From the NCBI RefSeq assembly GCF_022832385.1, contig NZ_JALHLE010000023.1, positions 36,499-100,498 on the forward strand: a stretch of DNA of 64,000 nucleotides, given 5' to 3'. Every line of letters begins with the position of its first letter. The first letter of the stretch is position 1. The notes below the pieces were generated by a model. That model was given only the letters and a program-made list of their open reading frames with translations, searched no databases and was not told the origin of the DNA. This document shows positions 26,278 to 34,814 of this stretch, piece after piece. Position numbers and translations under genes: made by a program. The DNA comes from Novosphingobium album (ex Hu et al. 2023) (lineage in GTDB: Bacteria; Pseudomonadota; Alphaproteobacteria; Sphingomonadales; Sphingomonadaceae).

Positions 26278-27390
26278 ATGCAGAAGAATAACTGTAGTGG
26301 TGACCATAAGCATTCAGAGAGGGGATGGCGTGTTGATTTCTCTCTCGCGCTTTTCAACAGAACGGGGAAGTATTTCATAGGCAAAAGCTTGCTTGATGAA
26401 AATGAGGATTTGATCGACCGCATCTCCTATTGGCGCGTATTCAGCAAGGACACACCTTGCGGCTTGAAGGCCCGGATATTGGGTAAGCTGGAGGCGATCG
26501 AACGCGACTTGCGCGTGCAGCGGAAAGAGGACCGATGGCGGGCGAAAGCCGGGACCAAGCGCTGGCTGCATCTTGACCCGCTGACAGTCCTGCATCGCGA
26601 ACTGCGAGAGCAAGATGTCGTGCTCTGCCATGATCTCGGACCCGTTACGCATCCGCAGCTATTTGGACAAGGAACGGGCGATGTCTATGCAATGGCGTTT
26701 GATTACATCCGCCAAGTGCAACCGCATATTGTGTTTGTAAGTCATGCAAGCTCAACAATATACCGAGACATCTACGGAAGTCCGCGAAAGAGTTCCGTAA
26801 TTTGCCCGCCGATCCGGGCTGATTTGGGTAAGAGCATGCTTGTTGGGCCTGAAAATGTGACAGGTCCTTTTCTTCTGACTGTTGGAAGTATCGGGACCCG
26901 AAAGAATCAGGCTTCGGCCATTCGGGCATTTGCCGGCAGTGGGTTGCGCGCACGCGGGTATAGTTACGTTTTATGTGGAGAGATTGAACCGGGCGGTGAC
27001 GAGGTAAAAGAACTCGCAAAAAAAACGGACGGAGTTGTCGTTCTTCCCTATGTATCGGATAGCAACATCCGCTGGTTATATGCCAATGCGCAAGCTTTTG
27101 TCCTTCCGAGCCTTCTGGAGGGCTTCGGCATGCCCGTGGCAGAGTCCATTGCTGCTGGCCTGATTCCCGTCGTTTCGCAAGGTGGAGTACTGGAGGAAGT
27201 CGCAGGGGAGGGATGTCTGACAATCGATTGCATGTCCGTGGAGGATATCAGCCGGGGCATGCTCGAAGCAGTGGATATGGATGCGGATGAGAAGAGTTCG
27301 AGGATTCGCAGGATGCAGGAGCACGTTCAGGCCTACTCCGAAGATACCTTTCATCGCCATTGGCGCAGTGTGCTGACTGGGCGTGATTAA
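26278..27390 (+). CDS. GT4-family glycosyltransferase
   Basis: A 370-residue GT-B enzyme. The donor domain opens with Phe-Leu-Leu-Thr-Val-Gly-Ser-Ile-Gly-Thr-Arg-Lys-Asn, a typical GT4 phosphate-binding start, and contains Leu-Glu-Gly-Phe-Gly-Met-Pro-Val-Ala-Glu (E-x7-E). The N-terminal domain has Val-Leu-Cys-His-Asp-Leu-Gly-Pro-Val-Thr-His-Pro, resembling acceptor loops of mannosyl- and fucosyl-type transferases. Codon use is a little more AT-rich than in the neighbours. The frame is open upstream to 26137, but that part lies inside the leader repeat, so ATG 26278 is preferred. Confidence 0.85.
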   Translation: MQKNNCSGDHKHSERGWRVDFSLALFNRTGKYFIGKSLLDENEDLIDRISYWRVFSKDTPCGLKARILGKLEAIERDLRVQRKEDRWRAKAGTKRWLHLDPLTVLHRELREQDVVLCHDLGPVTHPQLFGQGTGDVYAMAFDYIRQVQPHIVFVSHASSTIYRDIYGSPRKSSVICPPIRADLGKSMLVGPENVTGPFLLTVGSIGTRKNQASAIRAFAGSGLRARGYSYVLCGEIEPGGDEVKELAKKTDGVVVLPYVSDSNIRWLYANAQAFVLPSLLEGFGMPVAESIAAGLIPVVSQGGVLEEVAGEGCLTIDCMSVEDISRGMLEAVDMDADEKSSRIRRMQEHVQAYSEDTFHRHWRSVLTGRD

Positions 27391-27446
27391 TAGGTCATCT
27401 GACAGTTCATGCGCGATAACTGACTTTCGGATAGCGCCATCACCTC

Positions 27447-27550
27447 CTGCAACAACATCATCGACCATTGCTGCAAAGCTTGTGACAAGCTCAACGGCTA
27501 GGCATGGCGCATCATGACCATCGGTTGCCGCAAATGGACGCGTCGGCTCT
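27447..27550 (+). mobile_element. IS630-family transposase C-terminal remnant
   Basis: One frame reads Cys-Asn-Asn-Ile-Ile-Asp-His-Cys-Cys-Lys-Ala-Cys-Asp-Lys-Leu-Asn-Gly, a stop, then Ala-Trp-Arg-Ile-Met-Thr-Ile-Gly-Cys-Arg-Lys-Trp. This resembles the usual end of IS630 transposases (Ile-Val-Asp-x-Cys-Cys-x-Ala-Trp-Asn, then Ile-x-Ser-Ile-x-x-Arg-x-Trp). The rest of the element is missing. The surrounding 390 bases up to the aminotransferase hold no supported gene. Confidence 0.5.
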
Positions 27551-27756
27551 GGTCAATGCCAAGCCCATTCCGAAGAACCCTGCCAACCAGACGCCGTCCG
27601 AGACCGTCGGCAAGGTCCTTCACCTGCGAGGCAAAATCACCTCGGATCGATCAGGATCGTTACGCTCCGGGCATCAATGACGATGTCTTACAATGGGACA
27701 AGGTAAGCGCGGTTATCGTGAAACGACGATTGCAACTTTGTACTCCGAGATACAAC

Positions 27757-27773
27757 CTCCTCCGTTGGAGGAG
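27757..27773 (+). promoter_or_regulatory. Hairpin enclosing the ribosome binding site of the aminotransferase
   Basis: CTCCTCC and GGAGGAG form a perfect 7-bp stem with a GTT loop. The right arm is the only Shine-Dalgarno sequence of the gene and ends six bases before its ATG (27780). If the stem forms, the ribosome site would be masked. It may be chance, since the complement of any Shine-Dalgarno is short, but a perfect pairing next to it is unusual. Confidence 0.5.
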
Positions 27774-27779
27774 CCAGAC

Positions 27780-28919
27780 ATGATTCCGATAATTAAGCCT
27801 ACGTTGGATGAAGCCGAGGCCGAGGCAGCTCGCCGTGTCATTCTGTCTGGCTGGGTTACGCAAGGCCCAGAGGTTGCAGCCTTCGAGTCCGAGTTCGCAA
27901 CCTTCACGGGCGCGTCGCACGCGACGGCCGTTTCGAACTGCACCACGGCCCTGCACCTCGCCCTGCTGGTCGCCGGGGTGAAACCTGGCGACGAAGTGGT
28001 CACGGTCAGCCACTCCTACATCGCCACGGCCAATGCGGTGGCCTATTGCGGCGCCACTCCGATCTTCGTCGACATCGATCCCGCCACCTACAATATCGAT
28101 CCGGCTCTGATCGAGCAGGCGCTTTCGGCCAGGACCAGCGCGATCCTGGTCGTCCACCAGATGGGATTGCCCTGCGACATGGCCGCAGTGGCCGGCATCG
28201 CCAAGGCCAAGGGGTTGCCCCTAATCGAGGACGCGGCCTGCGCCAGTGGCAGCGAGTTACTGTGGGACGACCAGTGGGAGAAGATCGGAAAGGTGCATGG
28301 TGACGTTGCCTGCTTCTCATTCCACCCGCGCAAGATCTTGAGTACCGGCGACGGCGGCATGTTGACCACAAAGCACGCTGCCTGGGACGCCAAGTTCAAA
28401 ATGTTGCGTCAACATGGCATGAGTGTGCCCGATACGGTGCGCCACGGCTCAGCCCAGGTGATCTTCGAGACCCATCCGGTGCTTGGCTACAACTATCGCA
28501 TGACCGACATCCAGGCCGCTGTCGGACGCGAGCAACTCAAGCGCCTGCCCGGCATTGTGGCCCGCCGCCGCGTATTGGCCTCCCGCTACGTCGAATTGCT
28601 AGGCGACGCGCAATGGCTGGGCCTAGTCCGCGAACCGTCCTACGCGCGCACCAACTGGCAGAGCTTCTGCGTCCGCCTGCCTGACGCTGCCGATCAGCGC
28701 GCTGTGATGCAGGCCATGCTGGATGCTGGTGTCGCCACCCGGCGCGGCATTATGTGCGCCCATCGCGAGGACTTTTATGCCTCCCAACCCCTTTGCATGC
28801 CGCTGCCGGAGTCGGAGGCCGCCCAGGATCATACCATCGTCCTTCCGCTTTATCCCCAGATGACTGACGAGGATCAACAGAAGGTCGCTTCGAATCTGAT
28901 CGAAGCCACGCGGCTTTGA
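27780..28919 (+). CDS. DegT/DnrJ/EryC1-family sugar aminotransferase (perosamine synthase-like)
   Basis: A 379-residue PLP enzyme that aminates a nucleotide-linked keto sugar. The N-terminus Met-Ile-Pro-Ile-Ile-Lys-Pro-Thr and the Gly-Trp-Val-Thr-Gln-Gly-Pro motif are typical of perosamine synthase-like members. The PLP lysine is K185 in Ser-Phe-His-Pro-Arg-Lys, and D151 in Ile-Glu-Asp-Ala-Ala should contact the pyridine nitrogen. The start is set by GGAGGAG six bases upstream. It is followed by a strong hairpin and the second flippase. The exact sugar (4-amino or 3-amino) cannot be fixed from sequence. Confidence 0.9.
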   Translation: MIPIIKPTLDEAEAEAARRVILSGWVTQGPEVAAFESEFATFTGASHATAVSNCTTALHLALLVAGVKPGDEVVTVSHSYIATANAVAYCGATPIFVDIDPATYNIDPALIEQALSARTSAILVVHQMGLPCDMAAVAGIAKAKGLPLIEDAACASGSELLWDDQWEKIGKVHGDVACFSFHPRKILSTGDGGMLTTKHAAWDAKFKMLRQHGMSVPDTVRHGSAQVIFETHPVLGYNYRMTDIQAAVGREQLKRLPGIVARRRVLASRYVELLGDAQWLGLVREPSYARTNWQSFCVRLPDAADQRAVMQAMLDAGVATRRGIMCAHREDFYASQPLCMPLPESEAAQDHTIVLPLYPQMTDEDQQKVASNLIEATRL

Positions 28920-28925
28920 ATGCAA

Positions 28926-28957
28926 CGCCCTGAATTCCAATTCGGGAATTCAGGGCG
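28926..28957 (+). terminator. Strong stem-loop after the aminotransferase gene
   Basis: CGCCCTGAATTCC and GGAATTCAGGGCG pair perfectly over 13 bp with a 6-base loop, six bases after the stop codon. There is no T-run afterwards, so it is not a textbook intrinsic terminator; it may act as an RNA-stabilising 3' structure or a partial terminator between this gene and the flippase. Confidence 0.6.
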
Positions 28958-29012
28958 AGAAATGATAGCGGTCCCGGATCGGGCCCGGTCTCATCGAAAG
29001 TGAGCGATAGGA

Positions 29013-30557
29013 ATGGCAAGCGTTCGGCGCGCGGTGGTCGCGGTCTATTTTGAAAAGTATGCCACCCTCATCCTCAATTTCGTGACGATCTACGTTTCGT
29101 CGCGGCTTCTGACACCCAACGAGATCGGCGCCGCCTTCCTTGGCGCCAGCCTCGTCGCGCTGGCCGAAGGCCTGCGGGACTTCGGCGTCACCAACTACAT
29201 CGTAAACGCGGAAAAACTCTCGAAGGACGAAATACGCACCTCATTCACGATGATGCTGGCGGTGGCCATCGCCCTTACGGCTGCCTTCGTCGCAACAGCA
29301 GGCCTCTATGCCGACTTCGCCCACGAACCGCGCCTGGAGGCCTTCATCCGCACCGTGGCGTTCGGCTATCTGTTCTCCAGCATCGGTTCGCCGATCGTGG
29401 CTCTGCTTCGCCGTGATCTGAAGTTCTGGAACATCGCGGCCATCAACCTGGGCTCGGCCGTGGTCGGCAACATCACCACCATCGCCCTGGTAATGATGGG
29501 GGTCGGCTACATGAGCTTCGCCTGGGGCTCACTGAGCTATCCGCTCTCCACCTTCGTCTTCGCCGTCCTCATGCGCCCGGACCTGTCCATCTTCCGGATC
29601 GAATTCACCAAATGGCGCGAGATTCTGGCCTTCGGCGGGTTCAACACCGCGACTGGCCTCCTGAACTCCCTCAGCGATGTCATTCCCGCGTTCGTGCTGG
29701 GGCGGGCCAGTGGCAGCACCGATGTCGGCCTCTACAGCCGCGCACGGCAGGTCACGGAAATGCCCAGCCGCCTCGTCTTGTCGGCCATCTCGGCTGTGGC
29801 CCTGCCCGGGTTCGCCGCCCATGCCCGCACGGGCCGCCCCCTCAAGGATCCCTATCTCAAAGCCGCCGCAGGCCTGACCGCGTTCCACTGGCCGGGGCTG
29901 GCGATGGTCATCCTCTTCGCCTATCCGCTGGTACACACCATGCTGGGGCCGCAATGGGACACCTCCATTCCGCTGGTGCAGGTAATGGCGGCAGGCATGA
30001 TGCTCTACTTCCCGGTCCCCCTGATGTTTCCGGCCCTCGTGGCCGCCGGCGGGATTCGCGACACGGCCAAGGCCTGGCTCATCTCGCTGCCGATCACCAG
30101 CCTGATCATGATCCTGGCGGCCCAGCATGGCCCGCTGGCCCTGGCGCTCTCGATCTTCGCCACCATGCCGGTCCAGGCCGGCGCCGGCCTCTGGTTCCTG
30201 ATGCGCCGGCTGAATTTGAGCGCCGGCGAATATCTGCGCGCGCTGGTACCCAGCGCCATTGCCACCATGGCCACATCACTGGGCCCCCTCACCGTCATCG
30301 GGCTGAACGGCTTTGACATGAACATTACGCTCTTTCAGGCGATCTTGGGCGGCGGCCTTGGTGCAGTGCTCTGGTTCCTGGCCATGGGCTGGACCCGGCA
30401 TCCCTTTGCTGCCGAATTGGCCTTTGTTCTGGGAAAGGCACAGGCGTTGGCGCCTGTCTGTCTGCGCGCCCCTATCGACCGCATCCAGCGTTTCATGGGC
30501 GAGCATGCCGAACAGGGGCTAACGCCTGCGTCAGGCCAGACGGACAGCGAAATCTGA
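29013..30557 (+). CDS. Wzx-like flippase (second)
   Basis: A 514-residue membrane protein with about fourteen hydrophobic segments, of the MOP/PST flippase class. The N-terminus Ala-Val-Val-Ala-Val-Tyr-Phe-Glu-Lys-Tyr, then Ser-Ser-Arg-Leu-Leu-Thr-Pro-Asn-Glu-Ile-Gly, and a Gly-Arg-Ala-Ser-Gly-Ser-Thr-Asp-Val-Gly-Leu-Tyr-Ser-Arg-Ala loop are typical. It probably exports a different lipid-linked glycan from the flippase at 21001, or is redundant. It sits with amino-sugar and acyltransferase genes in the 26-40 kb segment, and no second polymerase accompanies it. Confidence 0.85.
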   Translation: MASVRRAVVAVYFEKYATLILNFVTIYVSSRLLTPNEIGAAFLGASLVALAEGLRDFGVTNYIVNAEKLSKDEIRTSFTMMLAVAIALTAAFVATAGLYADFAHEPRLEAFIRTVAFGYLFSSIGSPIVALLRRDLKFWNIAAINLGSAVVGNITTIALVMMGVGYMSFAWGSLSYPLSTFVFAVLMRPDLSIFRIEFTKWREILAFGGFNTATGLLNSLSDVIPAFVLGRASGSTDVGLYSRARQVTEMPSRLVLSAISAVALPGFAAHARTGRPLKDPYLKAAAGLTAFHWPGLAMVILFAYPLVHTMLGPQWDTSIPLVQVMAAGMMLYFPVPLMFPALVAAGGIRDTAKAWLISLPITSLIMILAAQHGPLALALSIFATMPVQAGAGLWFLMRRLNLSAGEYLRALVPSAIATMATSLGPLTVIGLNGFDMNITLFQAILGGGLGAVLWFLAMGWTRHPFAAELAFVLGKAQALAPVCLRAPIDRIQRFMGEHAEQGLTPASGQTDSEI

Positions 30558-30678
30558 TCCGCCGCCAGCGCCTCGTGGAACCAATCCCTCCGCCCGGCCT
30601 GCGGCGTGCTCTGTAAATTTATCGAGCGTCCGGTATCTTCCTGTCCCTTGCACGAAGCATCAGTTCGGGTGTTGATCT

Positions 30679-31815
30679 ATGGCGACGATTGATCAGGAAA
30701 CGATGTTTACCGGCCGCCCGGCCAAGGCAGCGGGCCCTTCCGCGCAAGACCGTATCGCCGGCTTCGACGGCCTGCGTGCGATTGCATTCCTCTTCGTATT
30801 CGTCAGCCACAAGATCGGCCGCGATGCGGCAGTGTACGACACACTCGGCAGCACCGGGGTCATGGTTTTTTTCGCGCTCAGCGGTCTCCTGATCACCCGT
30901 ATCCTGGTCCGTACACGAGTGGCCGTGGAAGCGGGCGAGACGACGGCGCTCGCGGGTCTTCGGCGCTTCTATCTCCGCCGGACGGCTAGGATATTCCCCA
31001 TCTACTACATGACGATCGGCCTCTTCCTGATCGCCTCGCTATTCGTTCGCTTCGAGGGCTTCGAGGGCGGCGCGAGGGTGGCCATGCTGTTGTACGCCAC
31101 CAACATCTATGTGTTCACGACGGGTCACTGGGTGGGACACTTCGGCCATTTCTGGACCCTGGCGATCGAGGAGCAGTTCTATCTCCTGTTTGCGCCCATA
31201 CTGCTGTTCTCGCCGAGTTCGGCCGCCAGACGCACCTGTGCTGCCTTCGTTGTCCTGGGCCTCTTTACCCTGGCGGTCCTTCAATGGGCCGGAGCCTCGA
31301 CGCTGACCATAGATCTCAATTCCATGACCGGCTTCGGCTATCTGGCCCTGGGTGGTCTGGCGGGCCTGAATCTCCACCGGAAAGCGCCGCGCTGGCTGGT
31401 CTCCGGGCCAGCCCAGACCACTGCCGCACTCGCCGTTCTCATCGCCCCCCTCACAATTCTCAACGACGACGGCGTGTGGCGGACCTGTGCGCCCGCCGTC
31501 GCGGCTATATCCACGCTGCTGGTTTTCCAGATCGCCCAGAACCAGACCTCGCGCTTCGTCGCGTTTCTGGAGACCTGGCCGCTGCGCAGCCTGGGCCGCA
31601 TCAGCTACGGCTGTTACATCTTCCACGAATTCGTGCATTTTTATAACATCGAAGCGGCAGTCCGGAAGCTTGGCGTCACGCTCGAAGTGGCGGACTGGGT
31701 TCCGGCTCCCATCGAGCTTGCAGTCACCATCAGCCTTGCGGCCGTCTCCTGGCGATTCTTCGAACGCCCCATCATGGCCTGGGCTCACCAGGCGACGCAG
31801 AAGACCTCTGCCTGA
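30679..31815 (+). CDS. Membrane acyltransferase, acyltransferase-3 family
   Basis: A 378-residue integral membrane protein with about ten helices. The start motif Phe-Asp-Gly-Leu-Arg-Ala-Ile-Ala-Phe-Leu-Phe-Val-Phe-Val-Ser-His carries the conserved Arg and His of the family, and Trp-Thr-Leu-Ala-Ile-Glu-Glu-Gln-Phe-Tyr is the second family motif (Trp-Ser-Leu-x-x-Glu-x-x-Phe-Tyr). It should O-acylate EPS sugars. Unlike the acyltransferase at 16276, its base composition matches its neighbours. It is convergent with the minus-strand operon, with only a seven-base gap. Confidence 0.9.
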   Translation: MATIDQETMFTGRPAKAAGPSAQDRIAGFDGLRAIAFLFVFVSHKIGRDAAVYDTLGSTGVMVFFALSGLLITRILVRTRVAVEAGETTALAGLRRFYLRRTARIFPIYYMTIGLFLIASLFVRFEGFEGGARVAMLLYATNIYVFTTGHWVGHFGHFWTLAIEEQFYLLFAPILLFSPSSAARRTCAAFVVLGLFTLAVLQWAGASTLTIDLNSMTGFGYLALGGLAGLNLHRKAPRWLVSGPAQTTAALAVLIAPLTILNDDGVWRTCAPAVAAISTLLVFQIAQNQTSRFVAFLETWPLRSLGRISYGCYIFHEFVHFYNIEAAVRKLGVTLEVADWVPAPIELAVTISLAAVSWRFFERPIMAWAHQATQKTSA

Positions 31816-31821
31816 ATCCGC

Positions 31822-32787
31822 TCAGGCCTGCCGGACGAACAGCTTTCGCAGCAGGCCAAGATTGTGGTTCAAGCGCAGGTAATATTCCTGTTCGGGCCGG
31901 TCGAACATCCGGAGCACGGCCAGCATCGGGGTGGTGATCAGCATCTTGATTGCGCACGCGACCTTCCGGCCCGGCGTCTTCAAGCTCCTCAGCTCCACCT
32001 CGCCTTCCTTGCGGGCACGCTCTGTAAGCCATGCACGCGTGAGACGGCCGGCGTGGACCTTGTGGTCCACGACAAAGGCGTCCGAGTACCAGCAGCGATA
32101 GCCGGCCTCAATCAGGCCTAACATCATCTGGGCTTCTTCCCCGCTGGCGAGGTTCGTGCCGACCCGGCCGGTGTTGATGTCGAAGCCACCCACCGCTTCC
32201 AGCAAGCTGCGGCGGAACATCATGTTGGCGCCAACGCCGATGGGATGATCGGTCGTGTCCCGGAAGCCGTCCTCGTCGACCACCGACAGCAGCAGGCGCG
32301 CACGCGGCCCAAGCTGGCTCGGAGGCAATTCCAGGCTGTCGGCGCCGGCGGGCCAGCGCGGGATCACCCGCCCGGCCAGTATGGCGGTCTGGCAGTCGCA
32401 TCGGGCCGCATAATCAAGCGCCGCCTTGACCCAGCCGGGACGCGGCACCGCATCGTCGTCCAGCAGTGCGATCCATTCGCCCCGACCGGCCTCGAAACCC
32501 GCGTTCCGGGCCCGGGCAACGCCGGGCACGTCGAGCCGGATGAAGCTCAGTCCGTCGCGCGTCTGCAGGTCCTTCAGCACCTCCGCGTGCGCCGGCGCGG
32601 AGGCACTATCGACGACAATGACTTCCACCGGCTGGCCCACGCATTGCGGCAGCAGGGCGTCAACGTTCTCCTGGACGTCGCGGCTGCGGTTGTGCGTGGC
32701 GATGACGATAGAGATCACCGGGGCAGCCACGCTGGTCTCCGACGCGGCCTTGGCGTCCTGCATGTCCATCCGATCCTCAAGCTCCAC
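31822..32787 (-). CDS. GT2-family glycosyltransferase
   Basis: A 321-residue GT-A enzyme. It has Ile-Ser-Ile-Val-Ile-Ala-Thr-His-Asn-Arg at the N-terminus, Gly-Val-Ala-Arg-Ala-Arg-Asn-Ala-Gly, the metal motif Leu-Leu-Asp-Asp-Asp-Ala (about residues 108-112), and Ser-Gly-Glu-Glu-Ala-Gln at the catalytic-base position. The C-terminal ~70 residues are basic and hydrophobic and may hold it at the membrane. It is the last gene of a three-gene operon, starting six bases after the preceding GT2 gene ends. It adds a sugar to the lipid-linked repeat unit; the donor is unknown. Confidence 0.88.
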   Translation of the reverse strand: MELEDRMDMQDAKAASETSVAAPVISIVIATHNRSRDVQENVDALLPQCVGQPVEVIVVDSASAPAHAEVLKDLQTRDGLSFIRLDVPGVARARNAGFEAGRGEWIALLDDDAVPRPGWVKAALDYAARCDCQTAILAGRVIPRWPAGADSLELPPSQLGPRARLLLSVVDEDGFRDTTDHPIGVGANMMFRRSLLEAVGGFDINTGRVGTNLASGEEAQMMLGLIEAGYRCWYSDAFVVDHKVHAGRLTRAWLTERARKEGEVELRSLKTPGRKVACAIKMLITTPMLAVLRMFDRPEQEYYLRLNHNLGLLRKLFVRQA

Positions 32788-32793
32788 GCCGAT

Positions 32794-33765
32794 TCAGTCC
32801 AACGCCGCGTCTTCGACGGGCGTTGGGCACGCACCCAGGCCGATCGACCAGAAGAATGCCGCGCGCAACGGCGTCGGCGTCATGAGTTGCCTGACCGCCC
32901 GGAACGGAAACACCAGCAGCGCGTGGCGCACTGCGAACCGGACGCCCTTCGCATCTCCTTTGCCCGCACGCTCCACCGCCGCATCGGCAAAATACGTGTA
33001 GAATCCGAGGAGCGTGGCGAAATAGGAATGCAGCCACTCCTTTGGCGAGCGCCACTTGCGCCAGACGGGCATGGCGTGCCGCATGAAGACCTTGCGCGTA
33101 TAGGGAATCCGTTTCAGCACCAGGGCATCGTAGGATCCCGGCGGACGCTGGCGGAACATGACGCAGGGCACGTCCACATGCTCCATGCGCCCCCCACCGG
33201 CGACGCGCAGATGCCAGTCCCAGTCCTGGTCCGCCAGCAGCGCCTCGTCGAAATAACCGTAGGTGTCGCGCGCCCCGATCCGCGCCATCGTAGCGCCGAT
33301 CTGCGGGAAATAGCCGTCCAGCATCATCTTGAGATGGTCGCCGTCGGGACGCAGGTCATCGGGGATGGGGGGGGCGATCGCCTGCAGATCGGGATCGGTC
33401 ATCACCACCTGACCGAAGACCGCCTCGACCTCCGGCTGACGATCGAAGAGTTCCAGGTGCGGGCGCACGTGACGCTCGGTCCAGACGTCGTCGTCATCCA
33501 GAAAGGCCAGGAACTCGCCCGTGGCCGCCCGCATCGCCGCGTTGCGCGCGGCGCCCGCGCCCGCCGCAGTCACGATGAGGTGCTGCGCGCCGTGGGCCTG
33601 TGTCACTGTAGCAGTGGCTTCGTGGTCAGAGCCGTTGTCGCCAACCAGAATCTCGAATGTCAGGTCCGGGCCTTCCAGCGCGCGAATACTGGCCAGCGCC
33701 TGATCCAGAAACTGCGGGCGGTCGCGGGTCGGGACGACGACCGAAACGATGCGCGCCTGGCTCAT
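32794..33765 (-). CDS. GT2-family glycosyltransferase
   Basis: A 323-residue GT-A enzyme with Val-Ser-Val-Val-Val-Pro-Thr-Arg-Asp-Arg-Pro at the start, Gly-Ala-Gly-Ala-Ala-Arg-Asn-Ala-Ala and the Phe-Leu-Asp-Asp-Asp-Asp-Val-Trp metal motif (about residues 88-95). Ala-Asp-Gln-Asp-Trp-Asp-Trp-His-Leu-Arg fits the catalytic-base/acceptor region. The ATG at 33765 overlaps the deacetylase stop by four bases (ATGA), which decides the start and shows coupling. It is the middle gene of the deacetylase/GT2/GT2 operon. Confidence 0.88.
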   Translation of the reverse strand: MSQARIVSVVVPTRDRPQFLDQALASIRALEGPDLTFEILVGDNGSDHEATATVTQAHGAQHLIVTAAGAGAARNAAMRAATGEFLAFLDDDDVWTERHVRPHLELFDRQPEVEAVFGQVVMTDPDLQAIAPPIPDDLRPDGDHLKMMLDGYFPQIGATMARIGARDTYGYFDEALLADQDWDWHLRVAGGGRMEHVDVPCVMFRQRPPGSYDALVLKRIPYTRKVFMRHAMPVWRKWRSPKEWLHSYFATLLGFYTYFADAAVERAGKGDAKGVRFAVRHALLVFPFRAVRQLMTPTPLRAAFFWSIGLGACPTPVEDAALD

Positions 33766-34574
33766 CCCCACTCCTCCCACCGGTCGAAGACGCCCGACAG
33801 GGCAGCCGAAAACACCCGCATGTTGTCGAAGCCCGTGATGAACGTCCGCGCAATGGTGCCTGCCGAACGAGTCTCCTCGGCCTGAGCGTAGATCAGGTCA
33901 TAGCCGGCAGCCTTGGCCTCCCGCATCGCAACCGGCGTCCAGTTGGCCGACTGGCCCAGCGGGATCGCGAACGACGCCGGCGCAAAGCCGAGCCGTGCCT
34001 TGATCATATCGCGCGATCGCTCCAGTTCGTCGCGGGCGGCTGGGCCGTCCAACTGCCCAAAATCGGGATGTGTCACGGAGTGGCTGCCGATTTCCGCACC
34101 ATCGGCGGCCAGGCGTTCCAGTTCGCGCCAGCCCAGAACCTCGCCGGTGGCCCAGGGCGAGGCACCCTCGCTCCAGCCGGTGACTACGAAAAGACTCCAC
34201 GGCGCACCGAACTCCTTCAGTATCGGCGCAGCCTCGGTCATCACGCTGCGCAGACCGTCGTCGAAGGTAATGGCAAGGTCCATCGGGCCGCCGCCCGTCC
34301 GCGCGATCTCCGAGGCAGGGACGAATCGGTAGCCGTGTGCCACTGCCCATTCCAACTGACGGCGGAATAACTTTGGTGGCACGTCGTTGTGATCCATCAT
34401 CGGCTGACCGACCGAGTGATAGGCCAGAATCCGGCCTCCTGAGCGGCGCACACGCCGGCCAAGAACCGACATGCTTTCACGTTCGATGATCATGCGTGGC
34501 CCGACCAAGTGACGCCTTTCGACACCGACCGCACGGACAGCCCGCTTCAACATCTTCGGCGCTCGCCCAAGCAT
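33762..34574 (-). CDS. Polysaccharide deacetylase (NodB-type, CE4)
   Basis: A 270-residue carbohydrate esterase family 4 protein. It has the metal/catalytic Thr-Phe-Asp-Asp-Gly motif (D105-D106) and the zinc-binding His165-Ser-Val-Thr-His169-Pro motif. CE4 enzymes remove N- or O-acetyl groups from sugars. No signal peptide is seen, so it may act in the cytoplasm on a lipid-linked precursor, or the N-terminal basic segment may anchor it. It is the first gene of a minus-strand operon with two GT2 enzymes. Clusters that encode both acyltransferases and a deacetylase commonly make partly acetylated amino-sugar polymers. Confidence 0.88.
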   Translation of the reverse strand: MLGRAPKMLKRAVRAVGVERRHLVGPRMIIERESMSVLGRRVRRSGGRILAYHSVGQPMMDHNDVPPKLFRRQLEWAVAHGYRFVPASEIARTGGGPMDLAITFDDGLRSVMTEAAPILKEFGAPWSLFVVTGWSEGASPWATGEVLGWRELERLAADGAEIGSHSVTHPDFGQLDGPAARDELERSRDMIKARLGFAPASFAIPLGQSANWTPVAMREAKAAGYDLIYAQAEETRSAGTIARTFITGFDNMRVFSAALSGVFDRWEEWG

Positions 34575-34796
34575 ATTAACCCCAGCCTTCCAACTTTTTC
34601 AGCATAGAATCGCAATGCCCGCACCAATCATAGCTTTCTATGCCAATGTTTCCATGTTTATTAGTTGCTATTTCATAGTAAATTTAATTAATACAATGCC
34701 GATGCATCTTAAATTTAACATCACATGAAAAATGTATAAATTACTATAATGACCAATGGCAATCATTATAATGATTATTTATTCAATTCCGCTTTG
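34575..34796. promoter_or_regulatory. AT-rich promoter region with a 16-bp palindrome
   Basis: This stretch upstream of the deacetylase operon is strikingly AT-rich inside a GC-rich cluster. It contains a perfect 16-bp palindrome, AATCATTATAATGATT (34761-34776), and many TATAAT-like words. It probably carries the operon promoter, and the palindrome could bind a dimeric regulator or a nucleoid protein. Confidence 0.5.
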
Positions 34797-34814
34797 CACC
34801 ACCATAAGGTGGTG
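34797..34814 (-). terminator. Hairpin immediately after the glycosyltransferase stop
   Basis: CACCACC and GGTGGTG form a perfect 7-bp stem with a 4-base loop, starting at the base next to the stop codon of the gene at 34815-36560. A T-run is lacking, so its role as a terminator is tentative. Confidence 0.5.

Noticed and set aside
32245..33885. 546-residue plus-strand frame opposite the GT2 genes
   Set aside because: Arg/His/Gln-rich antisense of two clear GT2 enzymes in a high-GC region.
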